This document shows positions 55,468-64,000 of a stretch of 64,000 nucleotides of DNA, in pieces (position 1 is the first letter of the stretch; the number at the start of each line of letters is the position of its first letter). The notes below the pieces were generated by a model that was not told where the DNA came from, ran no database searches, and worked only from the letters and a program-made list of their open reading frames with translations. A program made the translations under genes and the position numbers. Origin of the DNA: Hondaea fermentalgiana (taxonomy: Eukaryota > Sar > Bigyra > Thraustochytrida > Thraustochytriidae); the NCBI GenBank assembly GCA_014084085.1, contig NPFB01000142.1, forward strand, positions 24,897-88,896, written 5' to 3'.

Positions 55468-57279
55468 TTACTTGCGGCTTTTGGAAGAATTGCTCGCGGG
55501 CTTCTTCTTGCTGCCAGCATTACGCGATGCGGCCTTCTTCTGCTTGCGACTCAAGACAGAGGCATCTGTGAAGCCGTCGTCATCGACGGCAGCACCCTCC
55601 GTGGAGCGTGCGACTGCGGAGTAAAGCGCTTCTTCATCCGCGTCTGGATTCTTTTGCGCACGTGGATTGGCGGACTTCTCGCGTTGCATTGCCTCACAGA
55701 GAGCATCCGCCTGAGCTTGAACATCGGCGGGAATCGAATCGATGTCGAGCTTGGTTGTATAAAGATTCTCGTCAAAGGAGTTCGCGTGTACGCCAAGAGC
55801 CTCATTTGCCTTGAATTGGTCCCAGTCGCCGGACGGTTCGTCGCCCAGACCTGCAGCTGCAGGAGCCTCCTTTGCATCTCCCTTCCACTTTTCAAGATTG
55901 CGTTCCCCACCCATTGATTTCCCTTTCTTGGCTGGCTTCTTATGTTGTTTTTGCTGCGGTACTTTCGACTTATTGGGTGCTTGCTTTTGCTGCTTTTGCT
56001 GCTTTTGCTGCGTTTGCTGTTGCTGTTGCTGCTGCTGCTGCTGCTGTGCAGCATTCTTTCGCGAAGTCACAAAGTCAGCAATCGCCTGCTGCACAGCAGG
56101 AGACCACGACTCCATGACAGCAGGGGTGATGCTGGCGTCAAATTGGGCGCCGGCATCAAGCAGGGTTCGAAGAACTTGCGGTTGATTGAATTTGCAGGCC
56201 CAAAGGAGCGCAGAGCTACCGTCAGCAGAGGCGGCATTCACCTGCGCGCCAGCGTGAACGAGGGCTTGAACAAGGTGAAGTTCGCCCTTGGCAGTTGCGA
56301 CCATAAGCGGCGTGGCAAGTGTGGCGCTGTGCTGATAATTGACTACCTGGCTCAACGAAACCTCGCCCCTTCCATCACGAAAAGCATTTAGAAGCGCGCG
56401 AAGGAAGCCAAAGTGACCCTTGATTGCTGCCTCGATGGCTTGATCCAAACTTTCCGTAAGCTCTTCCGGCAACTCAGCGTCCTCCGCGCTTGCGATGACA
56501 GAAGATGACGCAGCCTTTTTGTTGGCGCCCTGACTGGTACCCAGACTGTCCAACTCCCTTTGGCAAGCGTCAGCATCAGACATTTTGCCGATATCCGAGT
56601 AAGCTTGGACAAGCCGCTGCAAAAGAGGCGCTTCAAGCTTTCCTTTCGTAGCAGGCGGGCAGGCCCGCACGGCCTGGAGCGCGGTATTGAGCTCCCCTAT
56701 TGCAAGGCGTACGTCCCCAAGTTGAAGGAGGACAGACCCCATGCTAAAGCCCACGGAAGCCCGCCATGCCTGCTTGTCTGGATGCTCGGCGCAAAAGTCG
56801 ATGCCCTGTTGCAGAACGGCCTTGGCCCCCTCCCAGTCCTTTGTTTTAATCTTCGCCTTGCCAGCCTCGATGATCGCAGAAAAGTTGGTCTCGGCTGCGT
56901 CATTTGGTTGAAGCTGGATTTCGACTCCGTCTGCTTCGGCGGTGGCATTCTCCTCGTCAGGGCTCTGCCATCCAGTCGTTTCGGCAGCCCGCATATTTTT
57001 TAGTGTGAGTGCGTGCAATGCGCTTCGTTTATCCTTTTGAGCCTTTTCCTCCTTTTCTGCTCGATACTGCATGGTCACAGCGCGCGTCGGGCTCAGGTAT
57101 GGATCCTTTTGCACGAGAACCTTGTCGACGCCGCCCTGTTGTTGCTGGATATTGCGGAGGAACGAAAGGTCATCGTCGTCGTCGCTTTCGTCGCTTCCGT
57201 CATTCTCTCCATTATCTGCGCTCGCAGGCGCTGCCCCCTGCTGCAGCAGGATAACCTCGTCGTCGCTTTCGTCGCTCAT
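55468..57279 (-). CDS. TPR-ankyrin-LsmAD (ataxin-2-like) protein
   Basis: A 603-residue acidic, soluble protein with a very good start context (CCACCATG). Residues 1-60 are Asp/Glu-rich. About 135-235 are helical pairs like TPRs (IIEAGKAKIKTKDWEGAKAVLQQGIDF, LLQLGDVRLAIGELNTALQAV). About 310-395 are ankyrin repeats (ATPLMVATAKGELHLVQALVHAGAQVNAA; SSALLWACKFNQPQVLRTLLDAGA). Residues 411-432 are a Gln tract (CAG) with KQQ repeats. About 484-555 match the LsmAD domain of ataxin-2: GDWDQFKANEALGV, FDENLYTTKLDI, then a helix with AQADALCEAM and a SANPRAQ segment. No LSm domain or PAM2 motif is seen. Lys-rich C-terminus. By analogy a role in RNA granules or translation control is likely. Confidence 0.85.
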   Translation of the reverse strand: MSDESDDEVILLQQGAAPASADNGENDGSDESDDDDDLSFLRNIQQQQGGVDKVLVQKDPYLSPTRAVTMQYRAEKEEKAQKDKRSALHALTLKNMRAAETTGWQSPDEENATAEADGVEIQLQPNDAAETNFSAIIEAGKAKIKTKDWEGAKAVLQQGIDFCAEHPDKQAWRASVGFSMGSVLLQLGDVRLAIGELNTALQAVRACPPATKGKLEAPLLQRLVQAYSDIGKMSDADACQRELDSLGTSQGANKKAASSSVIASAEDAELPEELTESLDQAIEAAIKGHFGFLRALLNAFRDGRGEVSLSQVVNYQHSATLATPLMVATAKGELHLVQALVHAGAQVNAASADGSSALLWACKFNQPQVLRTLLDAGAQFDASITPAVMESWSPAVQQAIADFVTSRKNAAQQQQQQQQQQQTQQKQQKQQKQAPNKSKVPQQKQHKKPAKKGKSMGGERNLEKWKGDAKEAPAAAGLGDEPSGDWDQFKANEALGVHANSFDENLYTTKLDIDSIPADVQAQADALCEAMQREKSANPRAQKNPDADEEALYSAVARSTEGAAVDDDGFTDASVLSRKQKKAASRNAGSKKKPASNSSKSRK

Positions 57280-58023
57280 GGTGGCGGTTGCGGCTTCTTC
57301 TGGCTAGTACTCTGATGCTGCAGCAGGAGCAGAATACGGGCGAGCAAACTGCAGGCGACGCAAGCCGATGTGCGCGCAGTGCGTCCTTGATATGGAGCCG
57401 CCGCGTCCGACAGTTGCCTCCTTGCGAGTCCACCGCGCGTCCTTCCCTTCCCTTGCGTTCCTTTTGGCCCAAAACAGAAAACAAAAATCGGCCGAGACGC
57501 CATTTTCAGGCCTATTCTCTCTCCTTTTTTAGCTTACCATCCACTTGTGAAGCGGACCAAAGCGGGGTGCTCTTGCACTTGCACTTGCACCTGCTGCTGG
57601 ATCTCCTCCTGAGCCTCGAGAGCCAAGGGTCACAGCGCGAACGCTGAAGCCTCGTCACAGCGCCCGGGGACGTGCCCAAACAGCGCAGGGATCTGCAGCT
57701 GAGGCGTATCTCTGCAGCCGCGCGTCCAGCCTGGTGCATGCCGGGCTCGGCCTCAGTTGCTTGCTTTGTCCTGGAAGGGAGGAAGAAGGGGGGGAAAGCC
57801 GCTGCCGCGCCGAAGGGGGTCGGCGAGGCCTTTGGCGGTTCGCTAGACTAGCTGGCTGGCTGGCTCGAGGCAGAAGCAGTAGCCATCTCAAAGAAGAAAA
57901 CAAACCCGCAACTCGAGCCGTGCTCGTCGAAGCCATCGATCGCTGTCGAAGTCGTTGTCGTCGACTTCTTGAAAAGCTTGCGTTTTCTACAGCAACCCGT
58001 AGAAAGTACAAGAAGCGTCAAAG
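57280..58023. promoter_or_regulatory. divergent upstream region, LsmAD gene / histidine phosphatase
   Basis: 744 bp between divergent starts. Contains TTCCC-type units (about 57438-57465), T-rich stretch near 57515 and TGGC repeats at 57850-57864. No gene seen. Confidence 0.55.
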
Positions 58024-59118
58024 ATGCCTCGTGAGAGAAGCGATCAGAGCAGCGGCTGGTCCAAGTCGAGCCTGCTAGGTGCCGCGGCCGTCGTTGCTCT
58101 TGCTGCCATTGGCGTGGCCCTCGTGGCTTCAGGCAAGAGCCAAGAATTTGGAGTCACCAGCAAACACTCGAACAATGGCACGAGCAAGACCACCTCAAGC
58201 AGCACCTCAAGCACAAGCGCCAATCCCAAGGGCGCCTCCAGCGGTAATGGGAGCGCCAGCGGACGCAAGGAAAGCTCCCAATCCGAGGAGAAACATGGCG
58301 GAGATGAGACCCTGAAAAAACTATCGAAGCTCTACCACGAGTCTCGCAATGAGGATCCGCAAGTCGAGATCGTTCGGCAGCGGACTGTGGAGCTGAACAG
58401 CAAAGACATCCAGCGGCTCGGACTTGCGCCCAACTCTAGCTGGAAGGACTTTAATAAGGACGTTGACGAAATCACGGCCAAGGACGAGTCCGCCAAGGTG
58501 GTGTACATGATCCGACATGGCGAAGGCGATCACAACGCTGCGGAGCGCGAGTATGGAACGGAAAAGTGGGAAAACGAGATTGCCAAGACAGACGAATATC
58601 TTGACGCTTGCCTGAACGAGGTAGGCCGTGATCAGGCCCAAAAGCTTCAAGAAGCCTTTGCCCAGGCCCGAAAGGACGGCCTCAAAGTAGACGCCATCAT
58701 CGTGTCGCCTCTGACACGCGCCATTGAGACTGCCAAGATCGGGCTTGGTGATGATTGGGACAAGCTGCCGATTTACGCCGTGGAAATGTGCCGTGAACGT
58801 TTTGGTAAGAACATGTGCGACAAGCGCAGATCTGTAGCCGAGCTCAAGGAGAAATTTCCCGAGATCAACTTTGACTACTTCATGGAGTCCGAGGAAGATC
58901 CGTGGTTCACCCCTATCCGCGAGGCGGACGATCACATTGAGAAGCGCATCGCTTACTTTTTCAACTGGCTCGCGCAGACGCCGTGGAAGCACGTTGTTGT
59001 TGCCGGCCACTCCTCGTACATGGCCCACACCACCAAGGTCCTCAAGGCACCGTACCACTGGCCCGCGAACTGCGAGCTCGTCCCCGTAACGATTCACAAA
59101 AAGGACGCCCAGCATTGA
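58024..59118 (+). CDS. membrane-anchored histidine phosphatase (phosphoglycerate-mutase-like)
   Basis: A 364-residue protein. A hydrophobic segment at about 18-37 (SLLGAAAVVALAAIGVALVASG) fits a signal anchor, so a type II membrane protein of the secretory system or organelle is likely. A Ser/Thr/Asn-rich stalk follows (about 45-95). The catalytic domain (about 155-355) starts with MIRHGEGDHN: Arg164, nucleophile His165, Gly166. It has IIVSPLTRAIETA (second Arg), EMCRERFG, and the second His in VVAGHSSYM (His329), i.e. the complete branch-1 histidine phosphatase site. The substrate is open: the close plant/fungal relatives act on sugar phosphates or other small phosphoesters. The 'mutase' function is unlikely given the membrane anchor. 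Confidence 0.9.
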   Translation: MPRERSDQSSGWSKSSLLGAAAVVALAAIGVALVASGKSQEFGVTSKHSNNGTSKTTSSSTSSTSANPKGASSGNGSASGRKESSQSEEKHGGDETLKKLSKLYHESRNEDPQVEIVRQRTVELNSKDIQRLGLAPNSSWKDFNKDVDEITAKDESAKVVYMIRHGEGDHNAAEREYGTEKWENEIAKTDEYLDACLNEVGRDQAQKLQEAFAQARKDGLKVDAIIVSPLTRAIETAKIGLGDDWDKLPIYAVEMCRERFGKNMCDKRRSVAELKEKFPEINFDYFMESEEDPWFTPIREADDHIEKRIAYFFNWLAQTPWKHVVVAGHSSYMAHTTKVLKAPYHWPANCELVPVTIHKKDAQH

Positions 59119-59676
59119 CGACCGTATATACAGCTTCGCTGTGAGAGGAAAGCATTTCTGGATCCCTAATTTATCCAAGAACAGTCTCTTTTTTTTTTTT
59201 TCAAAAATGAATTACTTGATCCGCGGCGAAAAAAGTTCGCCGCTCTCCCTCCATATCTCACCAGAGAATAAACACAAGGAAATTTACTGTCAGGCCTAGA
59301 CTCATTGTCACTCCATGCCTGATTTATCTTCGCCTCCCCCCTTCATTGTTTCCACTGCTGAAGTGGAATGGACGATCTCTTTCTTCTCGAGACGTCTGGA
59401 TGTACCACAAAAGGCCCCAAGCGGCTTCCCAGCGAGCCGTTAGACCATTTTCTATGCATCATTAGGACATTGAGTGCTCGAGTAATAAAAGGCGCTGGGC
59501 CGCTCGTGCACGTGGCATCGGCGGCGTGGGACAGTACCGCCGAAGCGATGCAAGCTACGCCACGTTGCGCAGCACACCTGAAAACGGCGTGGCAGCATCG
59601 CGAGATTTGCGCTTGGTGCTGCCAAGCTCCCACTTCGGAGCCGCTGAAGTCTTCGTGCCTGCCGAGACCGTAAACG
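59119..59676. other. intergenic region before polyQ membrane gene
   Basis: 558 bp, AT-rich in the first half with a T11-type run near 59190, GC-richer later. No gene seen. Confidence 0.5.
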
Positions 59677-60245
59677 ATGGAGGGGGACGCTTCGAGCAAA
59701 AGAGGTGGTGACGCGCAAGTAAAGGAAAAGGAGAAGGAGGAGGCCGCTCTCGAGGACATTGAAACAGCTCACGACGTGCAGGCAATCGACGTGGACAAAC
59801 AAGACCTCGAGGCGCCTGCGAATGACGCTGGTCCGGGCACAGAGGCCCTGGTTCCGATTCTCGATTTGGCGCGTGTTCCATCAAAGAAAGATCAGCACGA
59901 GAGTTCGAGTGTTATTGCGCACACAACTGAAGCTTTAGAGGTTATCGAAAATGCTGCCCAGCAGGAAAGTGAAGGTACTGATCTTAATCTGCAGGCAGGT
60001 CTACACAAAGCTGTAATCAAGAGTGCAGAGGAGCAGCAGCCTGATGCCGACGCCATGAATCCCATGATGAAATCAGAATCGAGTTTCATAAAAACTGATG
60101 CAAAGAGTAATGCTGTCAATGAACTGGAAATGCAGGGGGAGAGCGAAGGCACAGCTACCGAAGCAATTGCCGTGAAGAGCGAGAATGGACGCAAGGTCAA
60201 CTCTGAAACTCATTTGAAATCGCAAAACGAGAATCCGTCCAGATC

Positions 60246-60299
<54 letters not shown>

Positions 60300-60399
60300 N
60301 NNNNNNNNNNNNNNNNNNNNNNNNNNNNNNNNNNNNNNNNNNNNNNNNNNNNNNNNNNNNNNNNNNNNNNNNNNNNNNNNNNNNNNNNNNNNNNNNNNN

Positions 60400-60453
<54 letters not shown>

Positions 60454-63405
60454 GCACCGGCTACTACTGCCTTTAAAAAAGACGTATCGGCAATGGGAAG
60501 CGCGGTTGCCACAACTGATCAAGAACGCAGGGACTTCGAGAGCGAACCTGGCATGATGGCGACGAAATTGATAAAGAGCGCAGACGACCCCGTGGTGCAG
60601 GACAAAGCGAAGACTGTTGCTACGTCTGCTTCTGCTGCTGCCTCTGCATCGCTTGACTCCCCGTCTGCCTCAAATGTAGCCTCAGCAAATGTAAACGACC
60701 ATCCGCCGGCACATGAGACGAAATCCGGTGAAGCGGATTCAAGTTTCGTCAATGACGAAAGAGTTATGTCGCTGAAAACGCAATTGAAGCGACGACAGAC
60801 TGATGTCGAGGAAGTGAGCAACTTTCTCGCGTCCGTCGAGAAAGAAGAAGAAGAGGAGCTCTTTGATACCCTTCGCGACGATGAAAAAGACTTGCGAGCA
60901 GCGTCGACGACGGAGATTCAATTTGACGCCAGCAAATTCGATGAGGTGCTACGACGGACGAAAGAGCGCATCAGTGTGGCCGGAGCTGCAGATAGCCAGC
61001 ACTTGTTGCAGTTTGATAATCTGAGCATGGAGAAAAAGCTGAAAATATCGAGCGTGCCCAAGGAGCAAGTGGCCGCGAGACTTGAACTGATCCGCAAGCG
61101 CCAGCGAGAGAACCGTGAAAAGGTGCGCAAGTACTTTGAGGAGCGTGAAAATGACATTGTTGCACGCGAAAGGGCCGCGCGGGACCGGGTCGTGAAAACG
61201 CAATTCGAGCGCGAGCACAAGGTTGAGGCTGCGCGAGAGGCAATCAGCGCGAACCTGGCCAATCTCGAGCCTCGTCTTCGACGTGCCTTCATCCGGCGTG
61301 AAGAGTTCCTGCGAAAGACTCTGGCCAATCAGGACGCTAAAATAAGTGAGGTCTTTGGGGTTCTACATAAAGACTATTCGTACGGTGCGCGCAAGCTCAT
61401 CATCGACACCTCGCACAAGGTGCCCCAAAAAGTAGCAATCCGGGTCGATGTCTTGCGTGGAGTCAAGGACAAGCTTGCGCGCGGGAAGTACCAGCTAGGT
61501 ATTTACGTTTTGGACGAGCTCGCAGGTGCTCGGATTCTCTTGAAAGATGATGTACCTGCCGGGAAAGCGCAGAATAGTCTGCTAGCAGAGAACAACGCTC
61601 TCGGGGACGTGGCGCGAACGCGGCAATTCAGTCATAACGGACGTTTTGACGCCTTCGAGGTAACAGTGCATGACTCCGTCATGGTCATGTGTCCTCCCCG
61701 ACGCGGGACGAGGCGGTCGAATGTTTTCATTCTCGAGGTCTTTCGTTGCGCCGACTGGGATCCGACCGACATTCAGGCCATCGTGGGATGGACCGCGCTT
61801 CCCGTCATGGATGCCGACGGCGGACTGTGCCGTGGGCGCTTCAAGTTGCCCATGCTAAAAGGCGCCTACAATGGCTCTTTTGACCGGTACCACAAGCTTG
61901 AGTCAGCTATGGCAAAGGACTTGGATCGCTGGCTTTGCAACTTGTATGTCCACGTGGAACCAGTGAATTCGCGCACGAGCGTGTCCCCAAATCTCGATCT
62001 CGGACTCATGAATCAGGACCTACAGGCCTCTGTAGATATGGACTTTGCGCAGAATTTTGAAAGCATGCAGGCGAACGAAATCTTGCAGGGGGAAGAAGGA
62101 ACGTCTAAAAACGTCCAAGAAAGCACCGAAGCTTCTCGCGAGAGGACGCAAAGTGACATGCACGATCCCGCTGGCGACGCGAAGGAAGTACCCCACGATG
62201 ATGCCACCGAGCCCGCGGAAACTAATGTGCTTGCCAAACCATCACTTATGCATCGTCTTCTTGGTCCCATCGCTTGGGTAAGAGGGGGATCGAAGGACAG
62301 CAGTTCTGGCAAGGCGGGTGCTGGGGTCACGCCGATCACTGCGTCGTTGCGTTCTCGAGAAGCGCGCAAGCGCGCGATGCGAACTGCTTCTTCTTTCACC
62401 AAGCCAACCAGCGAGGAGCTCGACGAGTATCAGTACGCCTTGCATGCGGCGCCAGTCTCGAGAAAGGCTGCGATCATGCATCAGCTCTCATACTTGAGCC
62501 AAGAGGCCATAGGTGCTTTGCAATTGCAACGGATGCGCGTGAACGAGGGTTGGATGCTACTCTTGCTCACCGCTGCTTCTTTCTATATTCGTATGTTTGC
62601 ACACTATGGCGGGCAGTACGTGTACCTACGATCAGGGGGTTACGGCGCCGCATACTCGTTTCAAGTTCTTCCGTTCAAATGCGTCATCAAATTTGCCGAT
62701 TCAGGCATGCCACTGTATCATCTGGTGAATCTGGTCGTGGCCGGTTCATTTGCTGTTTTGGTGGCATTTTCCTTCGTGGCGCTCGTGAGCCTTGTGCTGC
62801 AGTTACTCTTAGGCCGTCTTCCAGGTCTCTTGCACAAGTTCGTGCTCCTACTCGGGATCATGACGCTTCTGGACCCAATCATTACCATTTTAGTGGACGG
62901 AGCTGCGGGACAAATCTCGTGCGAGAATTTCTGTGCATTCGGGAAGCATGCGAGCGACTGCTTTTGCTCCGATACCGAGTCGTGGCGTGTGATTTCGTAC
63001 TTTTACGCGCATGAAGGATCGGTACTTAACGCGGTCTACCTCTTGTTGCTTGTCTACTCGACGATGCTTTGCATGGGTAGTCTCGTTCTCGCATTGTACA
63101 TGGTTTTTGTACATCGGGATGGTCGTTCTCATGACCTTTATCGGCGTCTCTTTGGTGCCGAGGGGGTGTTTTTCGTTCCAGACGACACGGAGGTCTCGTC
63201 GGTTTATGTCAACCAGCTCTGGCATCGATCACTGCAATGGAAGGGCCCTCGCGGGTTGACAAGAGAAGTGTCGACATCGACACACAATGATCGCACGGAT
63301 CTAGAGATCTTTGAGATCAGTCGGGACGGCTCTCGTGCTTTATGGAGAGTCTTTACGCATCTGCCAAACGGCATGATGGTTGAGGAGCCGCGCGAGAGAA
63401 AATGA
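59677..63405 (+). CDS. polyQ, C2-like, multipass membrane protein of unknown function
   Basis: The 1242-residue count includes 100 placeholder bases, so true length is uncertain. Residues 1-190 are acidic and disordered. A perfect CAG tract begins at residue 191; at least 17 Gln precede the gap and 18 follow. Residues about 360-560 form a highly charged coiled coil (RLELIRKRQRENREKVRKYF). Residues about 575-770 have alternating strands (KVAIRVDVLRGVK, GKYQLGIYVLDEL, NVFILEVFRCADWDP, WTALPVMDADGG) like a C2-type beta-sandwich, weakly supported. About 955-1155 contain four or five TM helices (WMLLLLTAASFYI, FAVLVAFSFVALVSLVLQL, FVLLLGIMTLLDPIITILV, AVYLLLLVYSTMLCMGSLV) with a Cys-rich loop (CENFCAFGKHASDCFC), probably lumenal and disulfide-bonded. 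The soluble tail is about 90 residues. No family recognised. Confidence 0.85.
60247..60453 (+). repeat. (CAG)n polyglutamine-coding tract, interrupted by gap
   Basis: Perfect CAG repeats on both sides of the N block, ending in one CAA. Every CAG is in frame as Gln. Length is unknown because of the gap; the tract is at least 35 codons. Confidence 0.97.
60300..60399. other. assembly gap of 100 N within CAG repeat
   Basis: Exactly 100 N. The Gln frame happens to be the same on both sides, so the translation through the gap reads on, but with unknown real length. Confidence 0.97.
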
Positions 63406-63606
63406 ATTTGCTGATGAACAAAAACAAGAGACCGCAGTACTCTTTCTCTTAAAGCCTTATCTTTCTTGTGCATCTTTCTCACGGAAAAGATCAAGCCAGA
63501 CCCGGCGGTCAATCTCTGACTTTTGGTAGCTGGGTATATCAAAAGAAGCTTGCGTTGAAAGCTTATAAACAAAACAAATAACGTCATACTTTGAATTTGG
63601 GTCTCC

Positions 63607-64000
63607 TTAGATCATCTCGGAGGAATTCTTCATAACAGCATCAACATCTTCTCGAGACGCGCCAGCCTGCATCATCCTCTGGCGAAGAACCTGGCTTTGG
63701 ACATTGGCCGCCCACTTGCCATAATTATCAGTCATGAGGCTGAGAATATAGCCTTCATCCTCACCTTCCCCGGTGGCCTCGTCAGGGATTTCGGCTCCCA
63801 GCGCACGAAGGGTTTTGTTGTTGAGGCGCTGCTTGGCCTCGGGGGAGGCCGGGTACTCTTTGGCGAGTTCATCAAAGAGGTCCTCCTCGCGGCCTTCGTA
63901 CTCTTCGAGGAGGTCCGCGACCTCATCTACGCGCTCGGGTGCCATTTCAGTCAGGAAAGCGGTGAGAATTGCCGCATTAATCTGGTACGTCTCTTGCTGC
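63607..64000 (-). CDS. C-terminal part of an unidentified protein, cut by the window edge
   Basis: The frame is open from the right edge to a stop at 63607, giving at least 131 residues; the first ATG inside the window (63945) is probably internal because coding-like sequence continues before it (ETYQINAAILTAFLTE). The visible segment MAPERVDEVADLLEEYEGREEDLFDELAKEYP has the form seen repeatedly in stramenopile proteins (F..Y.P......L..Y.GREE.L...L...Y). The rest is a Glu-rich helical tail with NNKTLRALG and NYGKWAANVQSQVLRQRMMQAG. Function cannot be told; what lies upstream is outside the window. Confidence 0.7.
   Translation of the reverse strand, partial: QQETYQINAAILTAFLTEMAPERVDEVADLLEEYEGREEDLFDELAKEYPASPEAKQRLNNKTLRALGAEIPDEATGEGEDEGYILSLMTDNYGKWAANVQSQVLRQRMMQAGASREDVDAVMKNSSEMI

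Noticed and set aside
1..64000. CRISPR arrays, insertion sequences, LTR elements, viral insertions
   Set aside because: Looked for spaced direct repeats, transposase or reverse-transcriptase motifs (DDE, YXDD) and long terminal repeats on both strands and saw none.

Overview
The window is nuclear DNA from a compact, GC-rich protist genome, most likely a stramenopile of the thraustochytrid/labyrinthulomycete type. The evidence is: (i) twenty complete protein genes plus one cut by the right edge, nearly all single uninterrupted ORFs that need no introns; (ii) eukaryote-only families (importin alpha, DENN, LAS1, PUS7, TTLL, WHEP-containing class II tRNA synthetase); (iii) cilium and centrosome families (tubulin-ligase-like, Sfi1-like and augmin-like proteins), which suggest a flagellated stage; and (iv) a 'GREE' motif in the partial last gene of a kind I associate with stramenopile proteins. 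The species-level assignment is inference.

Layout. 1-5202: gene-poor, rich in 4-5 bp microsatellites and a decamer array. 5203-12903: a four-repeat potassium-channel polypeptide ending in an RGS domain. 13081-17280: secreted carboxylesterase and importin alpha, both on the minus strand. 18494-23549: WHEP-type aspartyl-tRNA synthetase and an RCC1-repeat protein. 23782-25353: multipass membrane protein (minus). 26809-34666: CRAL-TRIO protein, C2-DENN protein and an augmin-like coiled-coil protein. 34746-37061: DEAD-box helicase (minus). 37763-42736: PUS7, a small coiled-coil protein and a Mrs2-like Mg2+ channel with an EF-hand. 42797-48742: divergent pair of an Sfi1-like protein and a TTLL ligase. 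49366-54957: LAS1 and an IQ/WW/B-box protein. 55468-57279: TPR-ankyrin-LsmAD protein (minus). 58024-63405: membrane-anchored histidine phosphatase and a polyQ/C2-like membrane protein. 63607-64000: partial gene (minus).

How the genes relate. This is a eukaryotic housekeeping mixture, not operons. Functional themes recur: RNA and translation (AspRS, DEAD/GUCT helicase, PUS7, LAS1, LsmAD protein), cilium and microtubules (augmin-like, Sfi1-like, TTLL) and membrane signalling (RGS-channel, DENN, CRAL-TRIO, Mrs2-EF). Convergent neighbours are only about 60-180 bp apart. Divergent pairs share 0.3-1.5 kb upstream regions that hold pentanucleotide tracts and GC-rich hairpins.

Most notable: a single polypeptide with four K+-channel pores (filters GYG, GFG, GFG, GFG), four degenerate cyclic-nucleotide-binding-like domains and a C-terminal RGS domain, i.e. 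a pseudo-tetrameric channel physically joined to a G-protein regulator. Also unusual are a TPR-ankyrin-LsmAD protein, an AspRS with a WHEP domain, and a Mrs2 channel with GAN in place of GMN plus an EF-hand. Three runs of exactly 100 N are assembly gaps, all lying in tandem repeats. Start codons given here are the first in-frame ATG. Residue positions come from coordinates; domain limits are approximate because no alignments could be run.
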